Assembly (NCBI GenBank): GCA_018882795.1
Contig: VERJ01000005.1
Coordinates: forward strand, 1-64,000
Direction of reading: 5' to 3'
DNA length: 64,000 nt
From: Burkholderiaceae bacterium
Lineage (GTDB): Bacteria > Pseudomonadota > Gammaproteobacteria > Burkholderiales > Burkholderiaceae_A
Under the pieces are notes generated by a model. That model saw nothing but the letters and a program-made list of their open reading frames with translations. It was not told where the DNA came from and did not search any database. A program made the position numbers and the translations under genes. Below, piece by piece: positions 33,147-41,721 of this stretch (the first letter of the stretch is position 1; every line of letters starts with the position of its first letter).

Positions 33147-34556
33147 TTAGAGGACAGCGCGGCGGAAATCGCCCAAGAGCGAACGCAACACGTTGTTAAA
33201 ACGCGCCGCCGCCGCACCATCAATCACGCGATGGTCATAGGAGAGCGACAAGGGCAGCGTGAGCTGAGGCACAAACTCCTTGCCATTCCAAACTGGTTTG
33301 TAATACGACTTGGAGACCCCAAGAATGGCGACCTCTGGCGCATTGATGATCGGCGTGAAGTGCGTACCGCCAATGCCCCCCAGTGAAGAAATTGAGAAAG
33401 TACCGCCCTGCATATCGGCAGGTGAGAGCTTGCCATCGCGGGCCTTCTTCGCAAGATCAGAGGTTTCTTTGGCAATCTCGGATAGGCCTTTCTTGTCAGC
33501 ATCTTTTAGCACAGGCACCACCAATCCGTTGGGCGTATCAGCAGCAAATCCGATGTGGTAGTACTGCTTGTAGACCAACTGATCGCCATCCAGCGAGGCA
33601 TTGAACTCGGGATGCTTTTTCAGCGCCGCGACCACAGCCTTAATCAAAAATCCCAGCATGGTGTACTTCACGCCGGTCTGATCGCTCTCTTTATTCAACG
33701 ATACGCGGAATGCTTCCAGATCGGTAATATCGGCTTCATCGTTGTTGGTGACATGCGGGATCATCACCCAATTGCGATGCAGATTCGCACCGGAGAGTTT
33801 CTTGATGCGTGAGAGTGGTTTGGGTTCGATCGGGCCGAACTTGGCAAAATCGACCTTCGGCCAAGGAATCAGGCCAAGTGCTGCACCATCGCCAGCCGCC
33901 GCCGCGGGCTTATCGGCAGCCGCGATCACGCCTTTCACATAGCTACGCACATCGTCCATAGTGATGCGCTGCTTGGGGCCGGTGCCGCGGACTTTGGTAA
34001 GGTCTACACCGAGTTCGCGGGCGAACATGCGAACAGCGGGGGATGCGTGGGGTTTCACGACATTCGATTGGTCGACGGGTGAGACGTGGGCTGGGCCGAC
34101 TGGCGCTGCGCCACCTGCCGGGCTCGGCGCTGACCCTGCAGGACCTGTCGGGCTCGGCGTTCGGCTCGACCCCTCTTTTAACTCGCCTCCCGCCGACCCG
34201 ACCGGCCCTGCTTGCGAGTGCGAGGCGGAACCGGCTGGGGCGGCGCGGAGCGAGTCAGAAACGGTTTCGAGCGGAGCGCCGAGCCCAGCAGGTGACGCAC
34301 TTGAAGCGGTTGCTCCAGCGGAGGCTTCGATCAACGCCAACACTGAGCCTTCCGAGACTTTGTCGCCAAGCTTCACCTTCATCTCGACGATCTTTCCGGC
34401 AATCGATGCGGGAATTTCCATGGAAGCTTTATCGCTCTCAACGGTAATCAGGCTCTGCTCAAGCGTGACCTCATCGCCAGGTTTCACCAGCACTTCAATA
34501 ATTTCTACGTCTTTAAAGTCCCCGATATCCGGAACCTTCAACTCAATGGCTGCCAT
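33147..34556 (-). CDS. aceF: Pyruvate dehydrogenase E2, dihydrolipoamide acetyltransferase
   Basis: 469 residues. One lipoyl domain (~1-80, Lys43 in ESDKASMEIP), a long ~85-residue Ala/Pro/Gly/Ser linker, a peripheral-subunit binding domain (SPAVRMFARELGVDLTKV, then GPKQRITMDDVRSYV) and the catalytic acetyltransferase core with the DHRVIDG active-site motif near the C-terminus. Forms the core of the complex with AceE and Lpd. Only one lipoyl domain, where E. coli AceF has three; the lipoyl domain on Lpd may compensate. The linker is built partly from repeat elements (see 34150 and 34237). Its lipoyl domain is nearly identical to that of lpd, implying duplication. Confidence 0.96.
   Translation of the reverse strand: MAAIELKVPDIGDFKDVEIIEVLVKPGDEVTLEQSLITVESDKASMEIPASIAGKIVEMKVKLGDKVSEGSVLALIEASAGATASSASPAGLGAPLETVSDSLRAAPAGSASHSQAGPVGSAGGELKEGSSRTPSPTGPAGSAPSPAGGAAPVGPAHVSPVDQSNVVKPHASPAVRMFARELGVDLTKVRGTGPKQRITMDDVRSYVKGVIAAADKPAAAAGDGAALGLIPWPKVDFAKFGPIEPKPLSRIKKLSGANLHRNWVMIPHVTNNDEADITDLEAFRVSLNKESDQTGVKYTMLGFLIKAVVAALKKHPEFNASLDGDQLVYKQYYHIGFAADTPNGLVVPVLKDADKKGLSEIAKETSDLAKKARDGKLSPADMQGGTFSISSLGGIGGTHFTPIINAPEVAILGVSKSYYKPVWNGKEFVPQLTLPLSLSYDHRVIDGAAAARFNNVLRSLLGDFRRAVL
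34120..34159. repeat. 40-bp direct repeat, copy 2 (in aceF linker)
   Basis: Identical over 40 bases to 32732-32771 in lpd; its last 10 bases are the start of the repeat element at 34150. Confidence 0.9.
34150..34199 (+). repeat. ~50-bp REP-like element, copy A2 (in aceF linker)
   Basis: About 40 of 50 bases match the lpd copy at 32807-32856 in the same orientation; ends GGGCTCGGCG and GCCGACCC are kept. Confidence 0.7.
34237..34286 (-). repeat. ~50-bp REP-like element, inverted copy (in aceF linker)
   Basis: The reverse complement of the lpd copy matches 44 of 50 bases here. It sits at the homologous place after the lipoyl domain (both are followed by CAGGTGACGC on the plus strand) but in the opposite orientation, encoding PAGLGAPLETVSDSLRAAP. 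Confidence 0.8.
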
Positions 34557-34583
34557 GATGTGTTCTCCTGTTGGGGTTCGCGG

Positions 34584-37259
34584 TTACATGGACATCGCGC
34601 TGGGACGCTTGGTATCGATGCCATATTTCTTGATGGCATCTTCAACCACCGACATCTTGATCTTGCCTTCGTCAGCCAGCCCACGAAGCGCGGCAATTGC
34701 CACATAGCGACGATCGACTTCAAAGAACTCGCGCAGCTTGGCACGCGTATCGGATCGGCCATAACCGTCTGTACCCAACGTGATGTAACGACGGCCGTGC
34801 GGCATGTAGGGCCGCACTTGATCCGCAAATAGCCGTATGTAGTCCGTTGCCGCCACTACCGGCCCGGCGTGCGACTCCAACTGCTGGGCGATGAAAGGTG
34901 TCTTCGGCTTCTCGGCGGGATTGAGCAGGTTGAAGCGCTCACACTCCATGCCATCCCGACGCAGCTCGGTAAAACTCGGGCAACTCCAGACATCGGCAGC
35001 AACACCGAAATCACTTTTCAGCAATTCAGCTGCAGCAATCACTTCACGCAGAATGGTTCCGCTACCCATGAGCTGCACGCGCTCCTTGGCGGCCTTATCA
35101 CCTTCCTGCAGCAGATACATGCCCTTCAAGATGTGCTCTTCAGTACCTTTCTTCAGGCCAGGATGGCCATAGTTCTCATTCATGAGCGTGATGTAGAAAA
35201 ACACATCTTCCTGATCGTCCACCATGCGCGTGAGGCCCGAATGCAGGATCACTGCGACTTCATGCGAGAAGGTTGGGTCATAAGAAACGCAATTCGGAAT
35301 GACCGAGGCCAGGATGTGGCTGTGGCCGTCTTCGTGCTGCAGGCCTTCGCCATTGAGCGTGGTGCGGCCGGCAGTGCCACCGAGCAAAAAGCCCCGCGCA
35401 CGCATATCGCCCGCTGCCCAGGCCAGATCGCCGACGCGCTGCAGACCGAACATCGAATAGTAGATATAGAACGGGATCATGATCCGGTTATTGGTCGAGT
35501 AGCTGGTTGCAGCTGCAATCCAGGAACTCATGCCACCGGCCTCGTTGATGCCCTCTTGCAGGATCTGGCCCTTGACGTCTTCACGGTAATACATCACCTG
35601 ATCACGATCCACAGGCTCATATTTCTGCGGCTCAACGGAATAGATTCCGATCTGTCGGAACAGGCCCTCCATGCCAAAGGTCCGCGCCTCATCCACCAGA
35701 ATCGGCACAACACGTGGGCCAAGTTCCTTATCACGCAGGAGCTGGGTCAGGCAGCGCACGTAGGCCTGGGTTGTGGAAATCTCGCGACCCTCTGCCGTTG
35801 CCTCAAGCGCAGGGGCGAACACCTCCAGCGCAGGCACATTGAGCTTCTCATCCGCCTTCGCACGACGGGCCGGCAGATAGCCACCCAGGGCCTGCCGACG
35901 CTCATGCAGGTATTTAATCTCGGGAGAGTCCTCTGAGGGTTTGTAAAACGGCACCTCGGGAAGCTGCTCATCCGAGATGGGAATCCCAAACCGGTCACGA
36001 AATTCCTGAATCGTCAGATCATCAAGCTTCTTAGTCTGATGGGCGGTGTTACGGCCCTCGGCGACCTTACCCATGCCGTAGCCCTTGATCGTCTTCACCA
36101 GAATCACCGTGGGCTGGCCCTTGTGTTTGGTGGCGGCAGCAAACGCGGCATAGATCTTGTTGGGATCATGGCCACCACGGTTTAAACGCCAGATATCGTC
36201 ATCGCTCATACGCGAGACCATCTCTAGTGTTTTGGGGTGCTTGCCAAAGAAATGCTCGCGCACATAGGCGCCATCATTGGCCTTGTAATTCTGATATTCA
36301 CCATCTACGGTGTCCATCATGATCTGCTGCAGGATGCCGTCTTTGTCTTTCGCCAAGAGTGGATCCCAGTAGGAACCCCAGATTACCTTGATCACATTCC
36401 AGCCAGAGCCCCGAAACTCGCTTTCCAGCTCCTGAATGATCTTGCCATTACCACGCACCGGGCCATCAAGCCGTTGCAAATTACAGTTGATGACAAAGAC
36501 CAGGTTATCGAGCTTTTCACGTGCAGCAAGGCTGATTGCACCAATCGACTCGGGCTCATCCATCTCGCCATCGCCGCAGAATGCCCAGACTTTGCGCTCC
36601 TCGGTATCTGCAAGCCCACGCGCATGCATGTATTTCAAAAAGCGCGCCTGATAGATCGCATTGAGCGGCCCCAGTCCCATCGATACCGTGGGGAACTGCC
36701 AGAAATTGGGCATGAGTTTTGGGTGCGGATAGCTGGAGAGGCCCTTACCGCCGACTTCGCGTCGGAAGTTATTCATCTGCTCTTCGGTAATGCGGCCCTC
36801 TAAAAAAGCGCGGGCGTAGATCCCAGGTGAGGAGTGGCCTTGGATGAACAGAAGATCGTGGCCCTTGGGGTGATCGGGCCCCTTCCAGAAGTGATTAAAG
36901 CCAATGCCCAACATGTTGGCCAATGACTGAAAACTGGAAATATGACCGCCGAGATCGCCTTCACCACGGTTGGTGCGCACGACCATGGCCATGGCATTCC
37001 AACGCATCCAGGAGCGCAGGCGCTCCTCGTATTCAAGATTCCCCGGGCAATGCTCCTCAAGCGCCACCGGGATGGTATTCACATAGGCGGTGTTGGCCGA
37101 AAAGGGAATAAATCCGCCTGTGCGGCGGGTTTTATCAATGAGCTTTTCGAGGAGGTACTGGGCACGCTGCGGGCCCTCCCGCTCAATTACCGCCTCCAAT
37201 GAATCGAGCCACTCTTGGGTCTCGATTTCGTCCATATCAATGCGTTGTGGCTCAGCCAT
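34584..37259 (-). CDS. aceE: Pyruvate dehydrogenase E1 component, homodimeric type
   Basis: 891 residues, normal for homodimeric E1. Decarboxylates pyruvate with thiamine diphosphate and acetylates the E2 lipoyl group. The TPP/Mg motif runs from FCGDGEMDEPE (GDG) to the Asn of FVINCNLQRLDGPVRGN; the active-site His region near the N-terminus (GGHISSFQS) is seen. Ribosome site CGGAGGAG precedes the ATG. It heads the aceE-aceF-lpd operon and is divergent from a FixL/FixJ-like pair across 195 bases that hold an operator-like sequence. Confidence 0.97.
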   Translation of the reverse strand: MAEPQRIDMDEIETQEWLDSLEAVIEREGPQRAQYLLEKLIDKTRRTGGFIPFSANTAYVNTIPVALEEHCPGNLEYEERLRSWMRWNAMAMVVRTNRGEGDLGGHISSFQSLANMLGIGFNHFWKGPDHPKGHDLLFIQGHSSPGIYARAFLEGRITEEQMNNFRREVGGKGLSSYPHPKLMPNFWQFPTVSMGLGPLNAIYQARFLKYMHARGLADTEERKVWAFCGDGEMDEPESIGAISLAAREKLDNLVFVINCNLQRLDGPVRGNGKIIQELESEFRGSGWNVIKVIWGSYWDPLLAKDKDGILQQIMMDTVDGEYQNYKANDGAYVREHFFGKHPKTLEMVSRMSDDDIWRLNRGGHDPNKIYAAFAAATKHKGQPTVILVKTIKGYGMGKVAEGRNTAHQTKKLDDLTIQEFRDRFGIPISDEQLPEVPFYKPSEDSPEIKYLHERRQALGGYLPARRAKADEKLNVPALEVFAPALEATAEGREISTTQAYVRCLTQLLRDKELGPRVVPILVDEARTFGMEGLFRQIGIYSVEPQKYEPVDRDQVMYYREDVKGQILQEGINEAGGMSSWIAAATSYSTNNRIMIPFYIYYSMFGLQRVGDLAWAAGDMRARGFLLGGTAGRTTLNGEGLQHEDGHSHILASVIPNCVSYDPTFSHEVAVILHSGLTRMVDDQEDVFFYITLMNENYGHPGLKKGTEEHILKGMYLLQEGDKAAKERVQLMGSGTILREVIAAAELLKSDFGVAADVWSCPSFTELRRDGMECERFNLLNPAEKPKTPFIAQQLESHAGPVVAATDYIRLFADQVRPYMPHGRRYITLGTDGYGRSDTRAKLREFFEVDRRYVAIAALRGLADEGKIKMSVVEDAIKKYGIDTKRPSAMSM

Positions 37260-37346
37260 CGTCTACTCCTCCGGTTCCTCATGACGTTATTGGTTTTAGT
37301 GGAGTCATTCTGCGGGGAGATGATTGGACCTGACAAGCCAATTTTC

Positions 37347-37380
37347 ACTATACGAATCACAATTTCGTATTAAGAAAAAT
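37347..37380. promoter_or_regulatory. Operator-like sequence and possible aceE promoter
   Basis: TACGAA-(7)-TTCGTA inverted repeat at 37351-37369, continuing into TTTCGTATTAAGAAAA. On the minus strand TTCTTA (37371-37376), 18 bases, TATAGT (37347-37352) is a fair promoter for aceE, with the inverted repeat filling the spacer. The 30-base segment 37349-37378 closely matches the reverse complement of 56277-56307 upstream of aceA (23 identities and one gap). Confidence 0.55.
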
Positions 37381-37454
37381 AAGGGGGGCGAACAAGTCGC
37401 TACACTCAGGTGCCGCAACCCATCCGCAAATTCAGCCCCAGGCCTCAAAGAACG

Positions 37455-39848
37455 ATGCCCAACAGCCCCCGCCCCATCCCCCAGGTGATGAACCCGGTCA
37501 AGCTGCCAAGCCTGCAGGCGATCCGCTCCATGCGCTGGATCCTGATCTCCCCCCTCGTGGCGGTCGTGGCCCTGGCACTGTTGATGGGTGCCACCATCTG
37601 GTACCTCACCGAATCGGAGTACAACCAGCAACAGCAGGCCCTGATTCGGGATGTCAACAGCGCCCAACGCCAGATCGGCGAACGGCTCCAGCTCGCGCAG
37701 AACGAACTGGCCGCTTTTTCGGAACAGATGCCGGTGCGCCCCACCAATCGAGAGCTGCAACAGTTCTCCGAGGGCCTCTTCATCAAACAACCCGAGATCG
37801 TTTTCTTCGCCTGGATCGATCAACGCGGCACCGTCCGTCATGTGAGCACCTCTCAGGGCCTACCCACCCAGGGCTTTGATCGGGTCGGCGCACCGCTTAA
37901 TCGGGCAGCGAGCTTGAGAGCACTGGAATACGCCATCAGCTCTAAAAAACCCCAGTACTCCGCGCCAATGAGCTCGCAAACCGATGTGGAGGTTGACCTG
38001 CACGTGCCCATTCTGCGTAACGGCATTACCGATGGAACACTTGTGGCAAGTTACTCACTGCCCAGCCTGCTGCTGTCTGCCATTCCCAGCGGGATTGGTA
38101 ATCGCGTAGCGTTCAGTATCGTCGCGCAGGATGGAGAGCGTCTGGGCCAGACCCGAGATGAAGAGCCCGTTGCCGGTAACCCGGCCTATGAGGTGCCCTT
38201 GGAGCCCATATCAACATCTTTGCGATTACGTGGCTTTATTTATAAGCCCGTCAACACGCTCTACAACGATGTAATCGCCACACTGGTGGCGGGATTAATT
38301 CTGTTTGCCGTGATTAGCCAGATCGTGATCTGGCGCAACACGCGCAGGCGACTCGGCGCCGAGCAAGAACTCGCAGAGGAAACAGCTTTCCGACGCGCGA
38401 TGGAAAACTCGATGTCCACCGGCATGCGCGTGATCGATCTGAGCGGCCAGATCAAATACGTGAACCCGGCGTTTTGCCGCATGGTGGGCTTCAGCCCGGA
38501 GGAACTTACTGGTGCCATGCCGCCTTACCCCTATTGGCCGCCGGAGACACTAGAGCAGCTGGGTCGTAATCTGGGACGCATGCTCTCAGGCGAGAGCCCA
38601 CCCTCTGGCCTACCAATTGCCATCATGAGAAAAAATGGCACACGGCTTACCGTGCGCATGTACACATCGCCGCTGATTGATCACACCGGCATTCAGACTG
38701 GATGGATGACATCGGTCACCGACATCAGCGAGCAGACCCGCATCCGGCAGGAACTCGCACAGTCGCAGGAGCGCTTCATCACGGTGCTACAGGCACTTGA
38801 TGCCGCCGTCTCGGTGGCAGCGCCCGCGCCCAATGGTGAACTGCTCTTTGCCAACCAGGCCTATAAGAAGTGGTTTGGCAGCTCCATTACCGACGGCCAC
38901 AGGTATCTGAGCGCGGCGGCCCGCGGCCCCTGGGCAGACGTACGCGAGGTCTATAACGACGTGGTCCAACGCTGGTTTGAAGTCCGCGTGCGCAATATTC
39001 AGTGGGTCGATGGCCGAGCCGTTGAATTAATGGTGGCCACCGATATCACCAAGGAACGTGCGAGCCAGCAGGCCCAGCGGGAGCAGCACGAGAAACTGCA
39101 GCAGACGGCACGACTGGTGACCATGGGCGAGATGGCCTCATCCCTTGCGCATGAGCTTAATCAGCCGCTCACCGCAATTGCTAACTACACCTCGGGCGCC
39201 GCATCCAGGATTCGCATGGCCGATGCCCACGGGGAACAGTTGCCCAATGAAGACCTGATCGACATGCTGACCAAGACCGCCAAGCAGGCCGAGCGGGCCG
39301 GGCAGGTCATTCGCCGCATACGCGGATTCGTGAAACGCAGCGACCCGATCCGACGGCTGACAGATCCCCTCACGATCTTAGCCGACACGCTCGGCCTTGC
39401 CGACATTGATGCCCGCGAGCGTGGCATCACGCTGATTCAGAAATTGGATCCCAGCCTGCCGATGCTCAATGTGGACCCCATTTTGATTGAACAGGTGTTG
39501 CTGAATCTGGTGAAAAACGGTATCGAGGCCATGCGGGATGCGGAGCGTCGCGAGCTCACCATTGAGATCATCCTCAGCGGGGAACAGATTGTCTTCTCGG
39601 TAATCGACTGCGGCCATGGGGTACCCAAAGGGATCCGGGACCGGCTTTTTGATTCTTTCTACACCACCAAGAGCGACGGCATGGGCATGGGCCTGAATAT
39701 CTGCCGATCAATCATTGAGTCGCACCAGGGTCGCCTATGGTTCGAGGACAATCCTGATGGCGGCTGCACATTTCGGTTTACATTACCAGTTGCGGCCTCT
39801 CAGCCGCCCGAGAATTCCACTATCGAGTCGGAGGCAGTGAAGTCATGA
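37455..39848 (+). CDS. Membrane PAS-domain sensor histidine kinase (FixL/DctB-like)
   Basis: 797 residues from ATG 37455; a GTG at 37410 and an ATG at 37488 are alternatives and no start has a strong ribosome site. Two membrane segments (near ~30 and ~280) enclose a ~220-residue periplasmic sensor region. Then two PAS-type domains (the first with SGQIKYVNPAFCRMVGFSPEE), a HisKA box SSLAHELNQPLTAIANY with the phosphoacceptor His near residue 566, and a HATPase domain (N-box LNLVKNGIEAM, G boxes DCGHGVPKG and GMGMGLNICRS). It overlaps its response regulator by 4 bases. Placement against aceE suggests it controls pyruvate metabolism, and I recall similar pairs beside aceE in other Burkholderiales. 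Confidence 0.9.
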   Translation: MPNSPRPIPQVMNPVKLPSLQAIRSMRWILISPLVAVVALALLMGATIWYLTESEYNQQQQALIRDVNSAQRQIGERLQLAQNELAAFSEQMPVRPTNRELQQFSEGLFIKQPEIVFFAWIDQRGTVRHVSTSQGLPTQGFDRVGAPLNRAASLRALEYAISSKKPQYSAPMSSQTDVEVDLHVPILRNGITDGTLVASYSLPSLLLSAIPSGIGNRVAFSIVAQDGERLGQTRDEEPVAGNPAYEVPLEPISTSLRLRGFIYKPVNTLYNDVIATLVAGLILFAVISQIVIWRNTRRRLGAEQELAEETAFRRAMENSMSTGMRVIDLSGQIKYVNPAFCRMVGFSPEELTGAMPPYPYWPPETLEQLGRNLGRMLSGESPPSGLPIAIMRKNGTRLTVRMYTSPLIDHTGIQTGWMTSVTDISEQTRIRQELAQSQERFITVLQALDAAVSVAAPAPNGELLFANQAYKKWFGSSITDGHRYLSAAARGPWADVREVYNDVVQRWFEVRVRNIQWVDGRAVELMVATDITKERASQQAQREQHEKLQQTARLVTMGEMASSLAHELNQPLTAIANYTSGAASRIRMADAHGEQLPNEDLIDMLTKTAKQAERAGQVIRRIRGFVKRSDPIRRLTDPLTILADTLGLADIDARERGITLIQKLDPSLPMLNVDPILIEQVLLNLVKNGIEAMRDAERRELTIEIILSGEQIVFSVIDCGHGVPKGIRDRLFDSFYTTKSDGMGMGLNICRSIIESHQGRLWFEDNPDGGCTFRFTLPVAASQPPENSTIESEAVKS

Positions 39849-40495
39849 GTGCAAACCCCGGAGCGTTTCGTGCGGCAAACGCAGAAGTTGTTTATGTCGT
39901 CGACGATGACGAAGCCGTTCGCGATTCCCTGCGTTGGCTGCTGGAAGGCCAGGGATTTCGTGTCACGGTGTTCGATAGCGCGGAGCGTTTTCTAGCGTCC
40001 TTGCCGGTTGGGGCCACGGGCAACCCAGGTGGCTGCCTGATTGCTGATGTGCGCATGCCTGGTATGACAGGCACCGAACTGCACGATGAACTTCTTCGCC
40101 GAAACATTCATCTGCCGCTGATTTTCATCACCGGGCACGGCACCGTGCCCATGGCCGTCGACAGTATGAAAAAAGGCGCAGTGGATTTTCTGGAAAAACC
40201 ATTTAATGACGAACAGCTCTGCGTGCTGGTGAGCAATGCCTTTCAAAAAGCCCGGGACGAAGGCTCCAAGAGCGTACTGGCCAAGCGGGCCCAGGAGCTC
40301 CTGGCGCGACTCACCCCGCGCGAGGAGCAGGTGCTGGACCGTATCGTGGCGGGACGTCTGAATAAACAAATCGCCGACGATCTGGACATCAGCATTAAAA
40401 CCGTTGAGGCCCACCGGGCCAACATCATGGACAAGATTGAGGCCCGCACTATGGCCGACCTGATGAAAACCGCTCTGGCAGCACGCCAGGGGTAG
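39845..40495 (+). CDS. FixJ-family response regulator
   Basis: 216 residues. Receiver domain (~1-130) with the acidic pocket VVDDDEAVRDSL, the phosphoacceptor Asp in LIADVRMPGMTG, the Thr of FITGHG and the Lys of FLEKPF; then a LuxR-type helix-turn-helix (LTPREEQVLDRIVAG and ISIKTVEAHRANIM). Partner of the overlapping kinase. Likely targets are the divergent aceE promoter and perhaps aceA, which shares an operator-like sequence (inference). Confidence 0.94.
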   Translation: MSANPGAFRAANAEVVYVVDDDEAVRDSLRWLLEGQGFRVTVFDSAERFLASLPVGATGNPGGCLIADVRMPGMTGTELHDELLRRNIHLPLIFITGHGTVPMAVDSMKKGAVDFLEKPFNDEQLCVLVSNAFQKARDEGSKSVLAKRAQELLARLTPREEQVLDRIVAGRLNKQIADDLDISIKTVEAHRANIMDKIEARTMADLMKTALAARQG

Positions 40496-40551
40496 GCCCG
40501 CTTACGTAATGCCGCACGGCAAAGTGAAAAACTGCTAGAATTTGCGGTCTT

Positions 40552-40628
40552 GCGGCTGTAGCTCAGTTGGATAGAGTACTTGGCTACGAACCAAGGGGTC
40601 GTGGGTTCGAATCCTGCCAGCCGCGCCA
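40552..40628 (+). tRNA. tRNA-Arg (anticodon ACG)
   Basis: 77 bases including encoded CCA. Acceptor stem GCGGCTG / CAGCCGC, D-arm with AGCTCAGTTGGATAGAGT, anticodon stem TTGG / CCAA with loop CTACGAA (anticodon ACG), T-loop TTCGAAT. Followed by an intrinsic terminator. Its last 35 bases (plus one following base) recur at 41538-41573. Confidence 0.97.
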
Positions 40629-40629
40629 C
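40594..40629 (+). repeat. 36-bp direct repeat, copy 1 (3' end of tRNA-Arg; att-like)
   Basis: From AGGGGTCG in the variable region through CCA plus one base, identical to 41538-41573. Typical of an integration site inside a tRNA gene. Confidence 0.9.
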
Positions 40630-40640
40630 ATACCTAAAAA

Positions 40641-40668
40641 AGACCAGAGAAATCTGGTCTCTTTTTTT
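40641..40668 (+). terminator. Intrinsic terminator of tRNA-Arg
   Basis: AGACCAGA-GAAA-TCTGGTCT then CTTTTTTT; 8-bp stem with GNRA-like loop and U-run, 12 bases after the tRNA. Confidence 0.93.
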
Positions 40669-40738
40669 AGCTTGAAGCCGGAAAGCTATGGTTCGCCAGT
40701 AAGTAAGTGAACATCTCTGGCGCGAAGCACCACAAAGT

Positions 40739-41518
40739 GTGTCAAGCTTCCTCGACTTCTTCCCCAAGCTCATGCCAATACCTTTTGATCTTGCTAATTG
40801 GGCAATCGCGGCTACGATCGTTGGCTTTTCCTACATTATTTTCGGCATTACGGCATTTGGCGCTGCCATGTTCACGGTGCCCCTGCTGTCATTGCTGTTC
40901 CCGCTAGATTTCGTATTGCCTTTGTGTGTTTTGTTGGATGTCGCCGCAGCATTGGCGCTGGGATCGCGCTTTTCAAAAGATGCGGACAAGAGCGAGCTGA
41001 AATGGATGGTGCCGTTTGCTGCAATCGGTGCCGTTGTGGGAGTGACACTGCTCGTCAATTTGCCCAGCACCGCCACCATCGGTGCCTTTGGGTTGTTCTT
41101 AACCGCTTACGCGCTGCATATTTTGCTCTCAAAAAGCATTAGAGGCACCGTTAGCAAAGGCTGGGCACCTATTGCCGGAGTAACCGGCGGCATTACCGGA
41201 ACCTTGTTTGGAGTGGGGGCTCCACCTTACGCAATTTATCTTTCCCGACGCTTGCAAGAGAAAAATCGCTTGCGAGCGACACTTTCAAACATGGTTCTGT
41301 TTTCAACCTCAATCCGAGCGATCGTATTTCTGGTGAGCGGTCTCATGCTGCTTGATCGTCTAATCGCCTTTTTATTCTTAGTGCCTTTCGGACTTATGGG
41401 GTTGTGGGTTGGAAACCGTATTCACTCTCGGCTGTCGCAGGAAGCAGTGCAGCGAATCGCTGCATTTTTAATTCTGGCCATTGGATCTTCTTTGCTATAT
41501 CGAGCATTAGCTGGGTGA
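40739..41518 (+). CDS. TauE/SafE (TSUP) family membrane permease
   Basis: 259 residues from GTG 40739; an ATG at 40772 is an alternative, and neither has a good ribosome site. About eight hydrophobic segments, with paired repeats of the TSUP type (FSYIIFGITAFGAAMFTVPL early, and GVTGGITGTLFGVGAPP midway). The family exports sulfite, sulfonates or other small organic anions. The gene is richer in A/T than its neighbours and lies alone between the two copies of the tRNA-Arg 3' end, so it looks acquired. No regulator or integrase accompanies it. Confidence 0.85.
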   Translation: MSSFLDFFPKLMPIPFDLANWAIAATIVGFSYIIFGITAFGAAMFTVPLLSLLFPLDFVLPLCVLLDVAAALALGSRFSKDADKSELKWMVPFAAIGAVVGVTLLVNLPSTATIGAFGLFLTAYALHILLSKSIRGTVSKGWAPIAGVTGGITGTLFGVGAPPYAIYLSRRLQEKNRLRATLSNMVLFSTSIRAIVFLVSGLMLLDRLIAFLFLVPFGLMGLWVGNRIHSRLSQEAVQRIAAFLILAIGSSLLYRALAG

Positions 41519-41537
41519 TTTACCGGCCATAACCTTT

Positions 41538-41573
41538 AGGGGTCGTGGGTTCGAATCCTGCCAGCCGCGCCAC
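41538..41573 (+). repeat. 36-bp direct repeat, copy 2 (tRNA-Arg 3' remnant; att-like)
   Basis: Identical to 40594-40629. The preceding bases do not form the rest of a tRNA, so it is a remnant or attachment site, not a functional gene. Confidence 0.9.
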
Positions 41574-41580
41574 TCTCCAA

Positions 41581-41615
41581 GGGGATCAGAGAAATCTGGT
41601 CCCCTTCTTCTTTCC
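41581..41615 (+). terminator. Intrinsic terminator after the tRNA remnant
   Basis: GGGGATCAGA-GAAA-TCTGGTCCCC then TTCTTCTTTCC. Its core (CAGAGAAATCTGGT) is the same as in the terminator of the intact tRNA-Arg, so the duplication, or its ancestor, extended past the tRNA end. Confidence 0.85.
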
Positions 41616-41721
41616 TCTTGCAGCCAGAGTCCGAAAGCGAATTTCGGAGTCCCATACGGCGATTGACTGGACTCGCAACAAATAAGTTGTCATGTCTCGT
41701 CCAGAGCCTCATCTTAGTCGG

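Noticed and set aside
32700-34290. Reading the linker repeats as a CRISPR array
   Set aside because: Only two or three irregularly spaced copies in different orientations within coding sequence, no cas genes.
40243-40773. Minus-strand reading frame of 176 residues containing AGFEPTTPWF
   Set aside because: It is antisense to the tRNA-Arg and the response regulator; the peptide is the well-known artefact of translating tRNA genes backwards.
41538-41573. Second tRNA-Arg gene
   Set aside because: Only the 3' 36 bases match; the upstream bases do not form acceptor, D or anticodon arms.
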